DNA of 64,000 nucleotides from NCBI RefSeq assembly GCF_001676725.1, contig NZ_CP016172.1, forward strand, positions 4,960,001 to 5,024,000. Direction: 5' to 3'. Under the pieces are notes generated by a model. The model was not told the origin of the DNA, did no database searches, and worked only from the letters and a program-made list of their open reading frames with translations. The translations under genes were made by a program, and so were the position numbers. Shown piece by piece: positions 44,426 through 53,032 of the stretch; the stretch's first letter is position 1, and every line of letters begins with the position of its first letter. Source of the DNA: Bordetella flabilis (GTDB lineage Bacteria; Pseudomonadota; Gammaproteobacteria; Burkholderiales; Burkholderiaceae_B).

Positions 44426-44510
44426 GCCTGTCCCGCTGTTCGTTTTGGTCAAAACCCTGATTTCCTGCATTCGAATCAAACATTATCCCCGTTGCCATTA
44501 CAGCAAGGGC

Positions 44511-45275
44511 TCACACAGGGCCCGAGCGGTGATTGGCCACCACGGAAGCGGCCGGCGCGGCCTTGCGCTTTTGCTTCCAGGCAGGGCCGATCAGGCGCAT
44601 GCCGGCCACGCGCTTCACCGCCGACACCATATAGACCGCCCCGCACACCGCCCACCAGCGGTCGCCCGCCGCCTCCATGAAACGCCAGCGCTGCAGCCAT
44701 ACATCGGTGCGGCAGGCGGGCGAATAACACCCGAAACGGCCGCGATCGACCTCGAAGGACAGCAGCTTGAGCCAGTCCTTTACCCGCACCAGCGACACCT
44801 GCGCCGATGGCGCGTGGGGCAGCCACGGCTCCATGCCCGGCATGCGGTTGCGCGCCCCCCAGAGGCTCCAGGGATTGAAACCGGAAATCACTACGCGGCC
44901 CTCGGGCATCAGCACCCGCTCCACTTCCCGCAGCACATCGTGGGGCGCGTCGGTGCATTCGAAGGCATGGGGCAGTACCAGCAGGTCGATACTCTGCGAA
45001 GCGAAGGGCAAGGCGCGCGGATCGGCCAAGGTGCAGGCCTGCCAGCGCGCCGCGGCATCGGGCTCGGGCATCACGGTGCCCACGTAGGCCTTGAAGGGCA
45101 TGCGGTTCGCGCGCAGCAGATCGAGCTCCGCCAGCCCGACCTGCAAGGCGTTGAAGCCGAAGACGTCGGCGACCACGGCGTCGAACTGGGATTGCTCCCA
45201 ACGCAGCACGTATTGACCGGGTGGCGTCTGAAACCATTCAGCCAGTTCTACAATCGGCGCACTTTCTTCTGCCAC
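44511..45275 (-). CDS. class I SAM-dependent methyltransferase, Methyltransf_11 type
   Basis: This 254-aa protein starts at GTG 45275 with AAGGAACC 8 nt upstream. The core has VVADVFGFNALQVGLAEL in place of a standard glycine-rich motif I, then LPFASQSIDLLVLPHAFECTDAPHDVLREVERVLMPEGRVVISGFNP, the usual late motifs. Motif I lacks the GxGxG pattern, so SAM binding may be weak or altered. The gene lies between gloB (divergent) and rnhA, a conserved betaproteobacterial arrangement. Confidence 0.85.
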   Translation of the reverse strand: MAEESAPIVELAEWFQTPPGQYVLRWEQSQFDAVVADVFGFNALQVGLAELDLLRANRMPFKAYVGTVMPEPDAAARWQACTLADPRALPFASQSIDLLVLPHAFECTDAPHDVLREVERVLMPEGRVVISGFNPWSLWGARNRMPGMEPWLPHAPSAQVSLVRVKDWLKLLSFEVDRGRFGCYSPACRTDVWLQRWRFMEAAGDRWWAVCGAVYMVSAVKRVAGMRLIGPAWKQKRKAAPAASVVANHRSGPV

Positions 45276-45291
45276 GCTATAGGTTCCTTAG

Positions 45292-46197
45292 ATGATGCAA
45301 GCCACTTCCGCCCGCGCAGACGTCCATGCATCCGGTCCTGATCGCCGCCCGCCCGGCCCCGGGCAGCACGCATTCCCGGAAGGGAACGCGCCGTCACGCG
45401 GCGGGGCGGACGAGGATACTTCACTGGTGCCGCTGCCGGCGTTCTCGGACAACTACATCTGGCTGCTGCGCCGCCAAGGCCTGGCCGCGGTGGTCGACCC
45501 GGGCGACGCTGAACCGGTACTGCGTGCGCTGCAGGCCGACGGGCTGCAATTGCGCGCCATTCTACTCACGCACCACCACAACGACCATGTGGGCGGCGTG
45601 CTCGAATTGTCGCGCGCCACGGGGGCCGTCGTATATGGCCCTGCGGGGGAAATCCTGCCGCAGTGCGATTTTCCGCTCAAGGAAGGCGACACGGTCGAGC
45701 TGCCGGAGCTGGATCTGCGGCTGGACGTCCTCGATGTACCGGGGCATACGGCGGGCCATATCGCCTATGTGGGCCGTGCCGTGGGCCTGGAGCCGCTGCT
45801 TTTCTGCGGGGATACCCTGTTCGCGGGAGGCTGCGGCCGGCTCTTCGAAGGCACGCCGGCCCAGATGGCGGCGTCGCTGGCGAAATTCGTAACATTACGG
45901 GCTGAAACACAAGTTTGCTGCGCACACGAGTACACTCTCGGCAACTTGCGCTGGGCACTGGCCGTAGAACCGGACAACCGCACCCTGCAACAGTGGTACG
46001 AGCGGGCCCAGCGACTGCGCGAGCGCGGTCTTCCCACCCTGCCTTCCACAATAGGGCTGGAACGGGACACCAATCCTTTCTTGCGCGCACAGCAAGTTGA
46101 CGTTGCCAAGGCTGCCGCAGTATGGGCTGGGCGTTCGCTAACCTCGCCAGTCGAAGTATTTGCCGTACTTCGCGAATGGAAAAACAACTTCAAGTGA
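45292..46197 (+). CDS. gloB: hydroxyacylglutathione hydrolase (glyoxalase II)
   Basis: This zinc metallo-hydrolase of the methylglyoxal detoxification pathway has the metal motif THHHNDHVGG, then DVPGHTAGHIAYV and the third-ligand region LFCGDTLFAGGCGRLFEGT and CAHEYTLGNLRWA. The open frame from ATG 45292 gives 301 aa, about 45 longer than usual; the extension is disordered in character. The conserved part begins at VPLPAFSDNY near 45427, so a later start is possible. It is divergent from the methyltransferase and 7 bp upstream of mltD. Confidence 0.93.
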   Translation: MMQATSARADVHASGPDRRPPGPGQHAFPEGNAPSRGGADEDTSLVPLPAFSDNYIWLLRRQGLAAVVDPGDAEPVLRALQADGLQLRAILLTHHHNDHVGGVLELSRATGAVVYGPAGEILPQCDFPLKEGDTVELPELDLRLDVLDVPGHTAGHIAYVGRAVGLEPLLFCGDTLFAGGCGRLFEGTPAQMAASLAKFVTLRAETQVCCAHEYTLGNLRWALAVEPDNRTLQQWYERAQRLRERGLPTLPSTIGLERDTNPFLRAQQVDVAKAAAVWAGRSLTSPVEVFAVLREWKNNFK

Positions 46198-46204
46198 TTA
46201 CCCA

Positions 46205-47626
46205 ATGAAATTGTTCCGACTCATTTTTCCTGTGCTGGTGGCCGTACTGGCCGGATGCGCAGGAACGTCGCACAAGCAGGCAGACCTCACAAGCACACAA
46301 CTCGACGCCAACCAACCGGGGTATCCGACGCGCTACGTCGCCACCGTGACGTCGCGCACCATCGATCTCACCCACCCCTCGCGCGACGTCTGGGACCGCA
46401 TCCGCCGCGGTTTCGCCATCCCCAACCTGCATAACCCCCTGGTCGATCAGTGGACCGACTATTACGCCTCGCATCCTGAAGCCGTGCAGCGCATGGCTGA
46501 GCGCGCCGGCAAGTACCTCTACTTCATCACCGACGAAATCAACCAGCGCGGCATGCCCACGGAATTGGCGCTGCTGCCCTTCGTCGAGAGCGCCTACAAC
46601 CCGACCGCCCTGTCGCGCGCCCAGGCCTCCGGGCTGTGGCAGTTCGTGCCCGCCACCGGGCAGCATTTCAACCTGAAGCAGGACTGGTGGCGCGACGAAC
46701 GGCGCGACCCCATCGCTTCCACCAATGCGGCGCTCGATTACCTGGACAAGCTGTTCGAAATGCAGGGGGACTGGTATCTGGCCTTGGCCTCCTACAACTG
46801 GGGCGAAGGCGCGGTGCAGCGCGCGATGGCCAAGAACGAGGCCGCCGGCCTGCCCACCGATTACCTGTCGCTGTCGATGCCCGAAGAAACCCGCAACTAC
46901 GTGCCCAAGTTGCAGGCCATCAAGAACATCGTCGCCAACCCGGAAAAATACGCGGTCGTCCTGCCGCCGGTCAGCAACACGCCCTACTTCGCGACGGTGC
47001 GCAAGAATCGCGACATCGACGTGGAGGTCGCGGCGCGCCTGGCCGAAATGCCGCTGGACGAGTTCAAGGCGCTCAACCCTTCGTTCAATCGTCCGGTCAT
47101 CCGCGGCGAACACGCCAGCAACCTGATCCTGCCGGCGGACCGCGTGGCGATCTTCAACGCCAACCTGGACAACTACAAGGGCCAGTTGTCGAACTGGAAG
47201 GTGTACGAAGCCCGGCGTGGCGAATCCTATGGCGCGATCGCCAAACGCTTCGGTATCAGCGAAGCGACGCTGCGCGACATCAATGACATTCCCGCGCGGC
47301 AGAAGCATGCCTCGGCGCAGCGCCTGCTGGTGCCGTCGCAAGGCGGCGTGCAGCTCGCGTCGCTGGACACGGCGGGCTCCGCGCCGCAAGCTCCGGCGCG
47401 GACCGGCAGCGTGCGCAGCGCCACCGCGCATGTGGCATCGGCCAAGATGAGCGCCCCGCGGCCCAATGTGCGCCAGCACAAGGTGCGGTCCGGCGACACG
47501 CTGTTCTCGCTGGCGCGGCAGTACAGCACCACCGTGGACGCGCTGCGCGCGCTGAACAACCTGAAGGGCAACAACCTGAAGGTAGGCAGCACCCTGCGCG
47601 TGCCGGGCACCAGCGTGCGCGGTTAG
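46205..47626 (+). CDS. mltD: membrane-bound lytic murein transglycosylase D, LysM-containing lipoprotein
   Basis: This 473-aa lipoprotein has the signal MKLFRLIFPVLVAVLAGC with lipobox Cys18. The SLT domain carries catalytic Glu128 in LLPFVESAYNP and the motif ASGLWQFVPATG. Two LysM modules follow, at about residues 336-380 (ARRGESYGAIAKRFGISEA) and 425-470 (VRSGDTLFSLARQYSTTVDA), and they bind peptidoglycan. It cleaves the glycan backbone in the periplasm. ATG 46205 is fixed by the signal peptide. It is probably co-transcribed with gloB. Confidence 0.95.
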   Translation: MKLFRLIFPVLVAVLAGCAGTSHKQADLTSTQLDANQPGYPTRYVATVTSRTIDLTHPSRDVWDRIRRGFAIPNLHNPLVDQWTDYYASHPEAVQRMAERAGKYLYFITDEINQRGMPTELALLPFVESAYNPTALSRAQASGLWQFVPATGQHFNLKQDWWRDERRDPIASTNAALDYLDKLFEMQGDWYLALASYNWGEGAVQRAMAKNEAAGLPTDYLSLSMPEETRNYVPKLQAIKNIVANPEKYAVVLPPVSNTPYFATVRKNRDIDVEVAARLAEMPLDEFKALNPSFNRPVIRGEHASNLILPADRVAIFNANLDNYKGQLSNWKVYEARRGESYGAIAKRFGISEATLRDINDIPARQKHASAQRLLVPSQGGVQLASLDTAGSAPQAPARTGSVRSATAHVASAKMSAPRPNVRQHKVRSGDTLFSLARQYSTTVDALRALNNLKGNNLKVGSTLRVPGTSVRG

Positions 47627-47671
47627 CCCCGGCTTACGGCGCGGCCCGTGCCGCGCCCTGCTCAGCCCTGC

Positions 47672-47698
47672 AACGCCGGCGCCTTGCGCCGGCGTTTT
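47672..47698 (+). terminator. intrinsic terminator after mltD
   Basis: A 10-bp perfect stem (AACGCCGGCG with CGCCGGCGTT) with loop CCTTG is followed by TT. It lies 46 bp after the mltD stop and about 70 bp before fabI, so it ends the gloB-mltD transcript. Confidence 0.8.
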
Positions 47699-47768
47699 CA
47701 CATGGGGCGGCGTCCGCGCGCATCACCTAAAATAGCGGTTTTCCTGGACTGTCATTCAAGGACCACAC

Positions 47769-48551
47769 ATGGGCTTTCTCGCCGGCAAACGCATACTCGT
47801 CACGGGCGTGCTTTCCAATCGTTCCATCGCGTATGGCATCGCCCGGGCCTGCCATCGGGAAGGCGCGGAACTGGCCTTTACCTATGTCGGAGACCGCTTC
47901 AAGGACCGCGTAACGGAATTCGCCAACGAATTCGGCAGCGATATCGTGCTGCCCTGCGACGTCGCCGAGGACGCGCAGATCGAAGCCGCGTTCGCGCAGC
48001 TGGGCCAGCGCTGGGACGGCCTGGACGGCCTGGTCCATTCCATCGGCTTCGCGCCCCGCGAGGCGATCGCCGGCGATTTCCTCGACGGCCTGTCGCGCGA
48101 AGGCTTCCGGGTCGCGCACGACATCTCCGCGTATAGTTTTCCCGCGCTGGCCAAGGCTGCGCTGCCGCTGATGAAAGGCCGCAATGCCGCGGTGCTGACG
48201 CTGACCTACCTGGGTGCCGAACGCGTGGTCCCCAACTACAACACCATGGGCCTGGCCAAGGCATCGCTGGAAGCCAGCGTGCGTTACCTGGCGACCGCGC
48301 TGGGCCCCCTGGGCATCCGCGCCAACGGCATTTCCGCCGGTCCGATCAAGACCCTGGCTGCCAGCGGCATCAAGGACTTCTCGTCCATCCTGAAGTTCGT
48401 CGAAGCCCACGCGCCGCTGCGCCGCAACGTCAGCATCGATGACGTCGGCAACGTCGCGGCGTTCATGCTTTCGGACCTCGCCAACGGCGTCACCGGCGAA
48501 ATCACCCATGTGGATGCGGGGTTCTCGACCGTCGTCCCCGGCATGGAGTAG
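47769..48551 (+). CDS. fabI: enoyl-[acyl-carrier-protein] reductase, NADH
   Basis: This 260-aa short-chain dehydrogenase-type enzyme of fatty acid elongation has the N-terminal motif [13 protein letters not shown]. Tyr147 and the catalytic pair Tyr157 and Lys164 (YNTMGLAK, the YX6K spacing of FabI) are present. [16 protein letters not shown] covers the substrate loop that is the usual triclosan-binding region. It has its own promoter after the mltD terminator and is convergent with the next gene. Confidence 0.96.
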   Translation: MGFLAGKRILVTGVLSNRSIAYGIARACHREGAELAFTYVGDRFKDRVTEFANEFGSDIVLPCDVAEDAQIEAAFAQLGQRWDGLDGLVHSIGFAPREAIAGDFLDGLSREGFRVAHDISAYSFPALAKAALPLMKGRNAAVLTLTYLGAERVVPNYNTMGLAKASLEASVRYLATALGPLGIRANGISAGPIKTLAASGIKDFSSILKFVEAHAPLRRNVSIDDVGNVAAFMLSDLANGVTGEITHVDAGFSTVVPGME

Positions 48552-48561
48552 GCAGCCCGGG

Positions 48562-49623
48562 TCAGTCGGCGTGCAGCCCCATGCTGGCCGTCAGAGCGCC
48601 GAAGCGGTCGATATCGGCCTCGATCAGCGCCTGGAACGCTTGCGGCGTGCTCGCCGTGGGGCTGTAGCCCAATTGCAGCAGGGCGTGGCGCATCTCCTCG
48701 CGCCGCATGATGGCCGCTACCGCGGCATTGATACGCGCGACGACGACGGCGGGTGTGGCCGCCGGCACCAGGAGGCCATGCCATTGGTCCAGCGCATAGC
48801 CAGGATAGCCCTGCTCCGCCACCGTAGGCACCGCCGGCATGAGGTCGGAGCGCTCGGGTGAGGTCACTGCCAGCGCGCGCAGTTTTCCGGACGCCAGGAA
48901 CGGCGCCGCGCTGGACGCCGTGACGATACCCATGCCGACCTGGCCGGACAGCGCATCGGCAAGGGCCGGACCGCAACCGCGATAGGGCACATGCTGCAAG
49001 GCGCGCCCGCTGGCCATGCGCAGCATCTCGCCGGCCAGGTGTTGCGGCGTCCCATTGCCGCAGGAGGCATAGCTGACCGGCTTGCCGCCCGGAGCGGCCG
49101 CCGCGAGCAGGTCGTGCAGGTCGCGAAACCGCGATGCCGCCGGGACCACCAGTACCGACGGCACGAAGGCCACGTTGATCACGCCCTTCAAGTCATCGCG
49201 CGGCGAGAAAGGCAGGTCGCGATACACGCCTGGATTGATCGCGTACGAGCTGTTGACCATCAACAGCGTATAACCGTCCGGGGCGGCCTGGGCCACGTCG
49301 CGCGCACCGATATTGCCGCTGGCGCCAGGACGATTCTCCACCACCACGCTCTGGCCAAGGTCATGCTGCAAGGCCGCGCCAAGACGGCGCGCCAGCAGGT
49401 CGGTGCCACCGCCCGGCGGGAATGTCACCACCACGGTAATAGGCCGCGAGGGATAATCGGCGCCGGCCTCTGCCGGCCTTGCCGCGCCGGCGTGGCCGGC
49501 CTGCTCGCCGCTACGCGCCACGCTGGCCCCCAACGCAGCGGCGATCACGCATGCCAGCGCCAGGATGCCCGCGCGCGGCGACCACCGCAAAAGGCGTCGC
49601 GCGACGCGTCCGAGCCGGTTCAT
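48562..49623 (-). CDS. Bug-family tripartite tricarboxylate transporter substrate-binding protein linked to nadC
   Basis: This 353-aa periplasmic receptor has a long N-terminal leader (RRLLRWSPRAGILALACVIAAALG), then DYPSRPITVVVTFPPGGGTD, VVENRPGASGNIG and SYASCGNGTPQHL. It starts 11 bp after the nadC stop on the same strand, so it is very likely co-transcribed. NadC consumes quinolinate, a pyridine dicarboxylate, and Bug proteins typically bind carboxylates. Quinolinate or a related pyridine is therefore the best guess for its ligand. No permease genes are adjacent. Confidence 0.92.
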   Translation of the reverse strand: MNRLGRVARRLLRWSPRAGILALACVIAAALGASVARSGEQAGHAGAARPAEAGADYPSRPITVVVTFPPGGGTDLLARRLGAALQHDLGQSVVVENRPGASGNIGARDVAQAAPDGYTLLMVNSSYAINPGVYRDLPFSPRDDLKGVINVAFVPSVLVVPAASRFRDLHDLLAAAAPGGKPVSYASCGNGTPQHLAGEMLRMASGRALQHVPYRGCGPALADALSGQVGMGIVTASSAAPFLASGKLRALAVTSPERSDLMPAVPTVAEQGYPGYALDQWHGLLVPAATPAVVVARINAAVAAIMRREEMRHALLQLGYSPTASTPQAFQALIEADIDRFGALTASMGLHAD

Positions 49624-49634
49624 GATCCGCCCCC

Positions 49635-50588
49635 TCAGACGTCAAGGCCGATGTCGAGCACGCGGGCGCTATGGGTGATCCAGCCGATGGCGATCAAATC
49701 CACGCCCGTGGCCGCGATCGCCGGCGCGGTGTCGGGCGTGACCCCGCCCGACGCCTCGGTGATCGCGCGGCCCTTCGCCATGGCCACGGCCTGGCGCAGT
49801 TCGTCCAGCGACATATTGTCCAGCAGCACCGCCTCCACGCCCAGGCTCAACGCTTCTTCCAATTGCGCCAGGGTGTCGACTTCCAGCTCTATCTTGACCA
49901 GATGGCCCGCCGCGGCCCGCGCACGGGTCACGGCCTGCCGTATGCCGCCGGCCAGGGCGACGTGGTTGTCCTTGATCAGCATGGCGTCGTCCAGCCCGTA
50001 GCGGTGGTTGCTGCCTCCGCCCACCCGCACGGCGTACTTCTGCACGGCCCGCATACCGGGCATGGTCTTGCGCGTGCACGTCACACGCGCGCCATAAGGC
50101 CGGATGGCGTCCGCGATTTCCGCGGTTGCGGAGGCCACGCCGCTCAGGTGGCACAGGAAGTTCAGCGCCGTACGCTCGGCGGTAAGAATGCCGCGCGCCG
50201 GCCCCGACAAGGCGGCGATTTCCCTGCCCGGCTCCAACCGCGCGCCATCGCGCAGATGCGGCACGAACTGGATGGCGGGGTCGACCAGCGTGAAGGCGAG
50301 GCGCGCCAGGTCGAGCCCCGCCAGTACGCCAGCCTTGCGCGCCACCAGGCGCAGGCGCGACCGCTGGTCGGCGTCGACGATGGCGTCCGTGGTGATATCG
50401 CCCGCCCGGCCAAGGTCTTCCAGCAAGGTGGCGCGGACCAGCGGCTCCAGCATGATGGCGGGCATGGCAGGCGGCAGGTGGGCGCGCGCGGTATCTGCGG
50501 CGCCGGACGCTGCTTCCCTGGGCTGCCCGGGGGCACGCAGGCCGGAGGCGTCGGAAGCGAAGGCGGGATGGAGCGAGTTTATGCTCAT
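49635..50588 (-). CDS. nadC: nicotinate-nucleotide pyrophosphorylase (quinolinate phosphoribosyltransferase)
   Basis: This 317-aa enzyme converts quinolinate and PRPP to nicotinate mononucleotide. Motifs are LEDLGRAGDITTDAIV, CTRKTMPGMRAVQKYAVRVGGG, HRYGLDDAMLIKDNH and VEAVLLDNMSLDEL. The first 45 residues are a family-atypical extension with a low-complexity middle. ATG 50588 is the likely start and is itself part of a dyad (50579-50644). No nadA or nadB is nearby. In classical Bordetella nadC is known as an orphan gene used to salvage external quinolinate. It lies behind nadQ and ahead of a Bug receptor. Confidence 0.95.
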   Translation of the reverse strand: MSINSLHPAFASDASGLRAPGQPREAASGAADTARAHLPPAMPAIMLEPLVRATLLEDLGRAGDITTDAIVDADQRSRLRLVARKAGVLAGLDLARLAFTLVDPAIQFVPHLRDGARLEPGREIAALSGPARGILTAERTALNFLCHLSGVASATAEIADAIRPYGARVTCTRKTMPGMRAVQKYAVRVGGGSNHRYGLDDAMLIKDNHVALAGGIRQAVTRARAAAGHLVKIELEVDTLAQLEEALSLGVEAVLLDNMSLDELRQAVAMAKGRAITEASGGVTPDTAPAIAATGVDLIAIGWITHSARVLDIGLDV

Positions 50589-50644
50589 ATTGAGTCTTAA
50601 TCGGGCGGGTTTGTCGGACGCACTTATACTATTTCTGAGCATAA
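50579..50644. promoter_or_regulatory. candidate NadQ operator region, inverted 9-bp arms at the nadC start
   Basis: TTATGCTCA at 50579-50587 and its exact complement TGAGCATAA at 50636-50644 lie about 57 bp apart, in an A+T-rich strip between nadQ and nadC. The left arm overlaps the nadC start codon. The left arm is also part of a smaller dyad, CTCA-TAT-TGAG. NadQ-family proteins are known repressors of NAD genes in Bordetella, so this is a natural target. Confidence 0.45.
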
Positions 50645-50729
50645 TTCCTTGTCAACGAATTTGTGAGCCGGCTTTATTCTTTTTGGGCAGGGGCTTATTC
50701 CGGTGGCGAATTAGCCGCTCCGCCAACAG

Positions 50730-51662
50730 TCAGACCGGATGCGGTTCGCGGGCCAATGGAAGCTTGCTGCCGGATATCGCGCGTTCCAGCATCACGTCGC
50801 GGCGGAACCGGAAAAGCTTGGCGGGGCGTCCGGCGGCGCCCTGGGTCATCTCGCCCGTTTCCTCGACCAGTTCCTGCTGCTCGATCAGGCGGCGGAAATT
50901 CTGCTTGTGCAGGCCTCTACCGGCCAACGCTTCGACGCTCTGCTGCAATTGCAGCAGTGTGAAGGCCTCGGGCATCAATTCGAAAACGACGGGCCGGTAC
51001 TTGATCTTGGCGCGCAACCGCGCGATGCCGGTGGCCAATATGCGCCGATGGTCATGCACCATGGGCGTGCCCGGCAGCGCAGGCCTGATCGGGCGCTGCC
51101 CGGACTCAGGAACCAGTCCCGCTTCGTAGAGCAGCTCGTACCGCTGCAGCACCATGTCCTCGTTCCAGGCGGCCCCATCCAGACCGAAGGTGATGGCGAT
51201 GCGCTCGTAGCGGCGGCCGCGCTGCGCCGTCGGCCCGCCGGCCGCCCAACGCCGCAGCCGCGGTTCGACGATGCCGGCCACGAACGCCGGCACGCCGTCG
51301 CGCCGGTCCTCCCATGGAAAATACCGATACCAGCTTTGCCAGCCGACGCGGGCAACGCCGGTGTGTCCCATTTCCCTGGTTAAACCCAGGTAGCTCACCG
51401 AGATGATCCGTGTGTCAGCGTGCTCGGCGCGATCGCGGTCGGCAAAGGTATACAGCTGCTCGACGTAACCCAGGGGATGATGGGTCTGGGCCTCCACCCA
51501 GGCTCTCAGGCCTGCCTGCAGGGAGCGATGCGCGAACTGGAATGGACCGGCCGGCAAGGCGCGCGCGTCTTCCGTCGTCAGCACGCGTGGCTCGCCGTCG
51601 GTCACGGCCACGAGTACGGCAACCAGTTCGGTGGAAACGCGGTCTACAGTGGGTTCGGTCAA
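50730..51662 (-). CDS. nadQ: NadQ-type NUDIX-related transcriptional regulator
   Basis: This protein of about 310 aa has an N-terminal NUDIX-like domain without a recognisable NUDIX box (STELVAVLVAVTDGEPRVL to RRYERIAITFGLDG). The C-terminal winged helix (LLQLQQSVEALAGRGLHKQNFRRLIEQ, ending RPAKLFRFRRDV) resembles that of NrtR-type regulators. This fits the NadQ family that represses NAD biosynthesis genes. The start is unclear: TTG 51662 is preferred because the conserved part begins soon after; GTG 51731 is the other option. It is 141 bp upstream of nadC on the same strand. Confidence 0.8.
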   Translation of the reverse strand: MTEPTVDRVSTELVAVLVAVTDGEPRVLTTEDARALPAGPFQFAHRSLQAGLRAWVEAQTHHPLGYVEQLYTFADRDRAEHADTRIISVSYLGLTREMGHTGVARVGWQSWYRYFPWEDRRDGVPAFVAGIVEPRLRRWAAGGPTAQRGRRYERIAITFGLDGAAWNEDMVLQRYELLYEAGLVPESGQRPIRPALPGTPMVHDHRRILATGIARLRAKIKYRPVVFELMPEAFTLLQLQQSVEALAGRGLHKQNFRRLIEQQELVEETGEMTQGAAGRPAKLFRFRRDVMLERAISGSKLPLAREPHPV

Positions 51663-51945
51663 GGGTGCGCGTCTATGGCGACGAGGCCGGGCCAGCGGCG
51701 GATGGCACGCGCGGTGCCGGCATAGGGCCACCGCCCGCGCGGCATCGCATTATACGAGGCGCGCCCGTGCATCTGTTCCGTCAGCGGACAAGTGTTGTCG
51801 GATCGTAGCGATTTCGCGTCGAGCGCGATAGGCGCAGAATATCCGGTCGCGCATCGCGTTGCTGCGCCGACGGCCGGCGATCCTTGTTTGATCGCAGGCA
51901 TGCGGGCCAGCGGCGCGTTCCCCTGATTTTCTTGTAGAGGTACAC

Positions 51946-52971
51946 ATGGAATACCGACATTTGGGCGCATCCGGTTTCAAGGTTCCCGTACTGAGCTTCG
52001 GCACGGGCACCTTCGGCGGCAAGGGCGAGCTGTTCGAAGCCTGGGGCAAGACCGACGTATCCGAAGCGCGCCGCCTGATCGACATCTGCCTGGACGAAGG
52101 CGTGACGATGTTCGATACCGCGGACATCTATTCGCGCGGCGCCTCCGAATCGATCCTGGGCGAGGCGATCAAGGGCCGGCGCGACAAGGTCATCCTGTCC
52201 ACCAAGGCGACTTTCCGCTTCAACGACGAGCCCAATAACGTCGGCTCCTCGCGCTTTCATCTTATCCAGGCGGTGGAAGGCTCGCTTAAGCGCCTCGGCA
52301 CCGACTATATCGACCTGTTCCAGTTGCACGGCTTCGACGCCCGCACGCCCGTGGAGGAAGTGCTGTCCACGCTGGACACGCTGGTCCGGGCGGGCAAGAT
52401 CCGCTACACCGGGGTGTCGAATTTCTCGGGCTGGCACCTGATGAAGTCCCTGGCGGTGGCGGACCGCTACGGCTATCCCCGCTACGTCGCGAACCAGACG
52501 TACTACTCCCTGATCGGCCGCGACTACGAATGGGAACTCATGCCGCTGGGTCTGGACCAGGGGGTGGGCGCCGTGGTATGGAGCCCGCTGGGCTGGGGCC
52601 GCCTGACCGGCAAGATCCGTCGCGGACAGCCTTTGCCCGAAGTCAGCCGTCTGCACAAGACCAAGGACTGGGGCCCGCCGGTACCCGATGAATACCTGTA
52701 TGGCGTGGTGGACGCGCTGGACGCCATCGCCAAGGAAACGGGCAAGACGATTCCGCAGATTGCCTTGAACTGGCTGCTGCAACGCCCCACCGTCAGCACA
52801 GTGCTGATCGGCGCCCGCGACGAAACGCAACTGCGCCAGAACCTGGGCGCGGTCGGATGGAATCTGACCGCCGAGCAGGTCGCCCGCCTGGACGCCGCCA
52901 GCAAGGCCGGGCGCGCGTATCCGTACTGGCACCAGACTGGTTTCGCCGAACGCAACCCCTCCCCCGTCTAA
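51946..52971 (+). CDS. aldo/keto reductase
   Basis: This 341-aa NADPH-dependent reductase of the TIM-barrel AKR superfamily has the tetrad visible in MFDTADIYSRGASE (Asp and Tyr), VILSTKATF (Lys) and LFQLHGFD (His). The C-terminal NADP-binding part is VSTVLIGARDETQLRQNL. ATG 51946 follows AGAGG. It is close to the aryl-alcohol-dehydrogenase-like group; the substrate is unknown. It is divergent from nadQ and convergent with the aldehyde oxidoreductase genes. Confidence 0.92.
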   Translation: MEYRHLGASGFKVPVLSFGTGTFGGKGELFEAWGKTDVSEARRLIDICLDEGVTMFDTADIYSRGASESILGEAIKGRRDKVILSTKATFRFNDEPNNVGSSRFHLIQAVEGSLKRLGTDYIDLFQLHGFDARTPVEEVLSTLDTLVRAGKIRYTGVSNFSGWHLMKSLAVADRYGYPRYVANQTYYSLIGRDYEWELMPLGLDQGVGAVVWSPLGWGRLTGKIRRGQPLPEVSRLHKTKDWGPPVPDEYLYGVVDALDAIAKETGKTIPQIALNWLLQRPTVSTVLIGARDETQLRQNLGAVGWNLTAEQVARLDAASKAGRAYPYWHQTGFAERNPSPV

Positions 52972-53032
52972 GGGCAGACGCTGCCGGCCACCTGGGCGAT
53001 CGCTCGCGCAGGCGTCCGGCAGCAGTCCTTCA

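Noticed and set aside
52972..53032. GCTGCCGG/CCGGCAGC stem between the aldo/keto reductase and the PaoC-like gene as a terminator
   Set aside because: The 8-bp stem has a loop of about 27 nt and no T-tract, so it is too weak to call.
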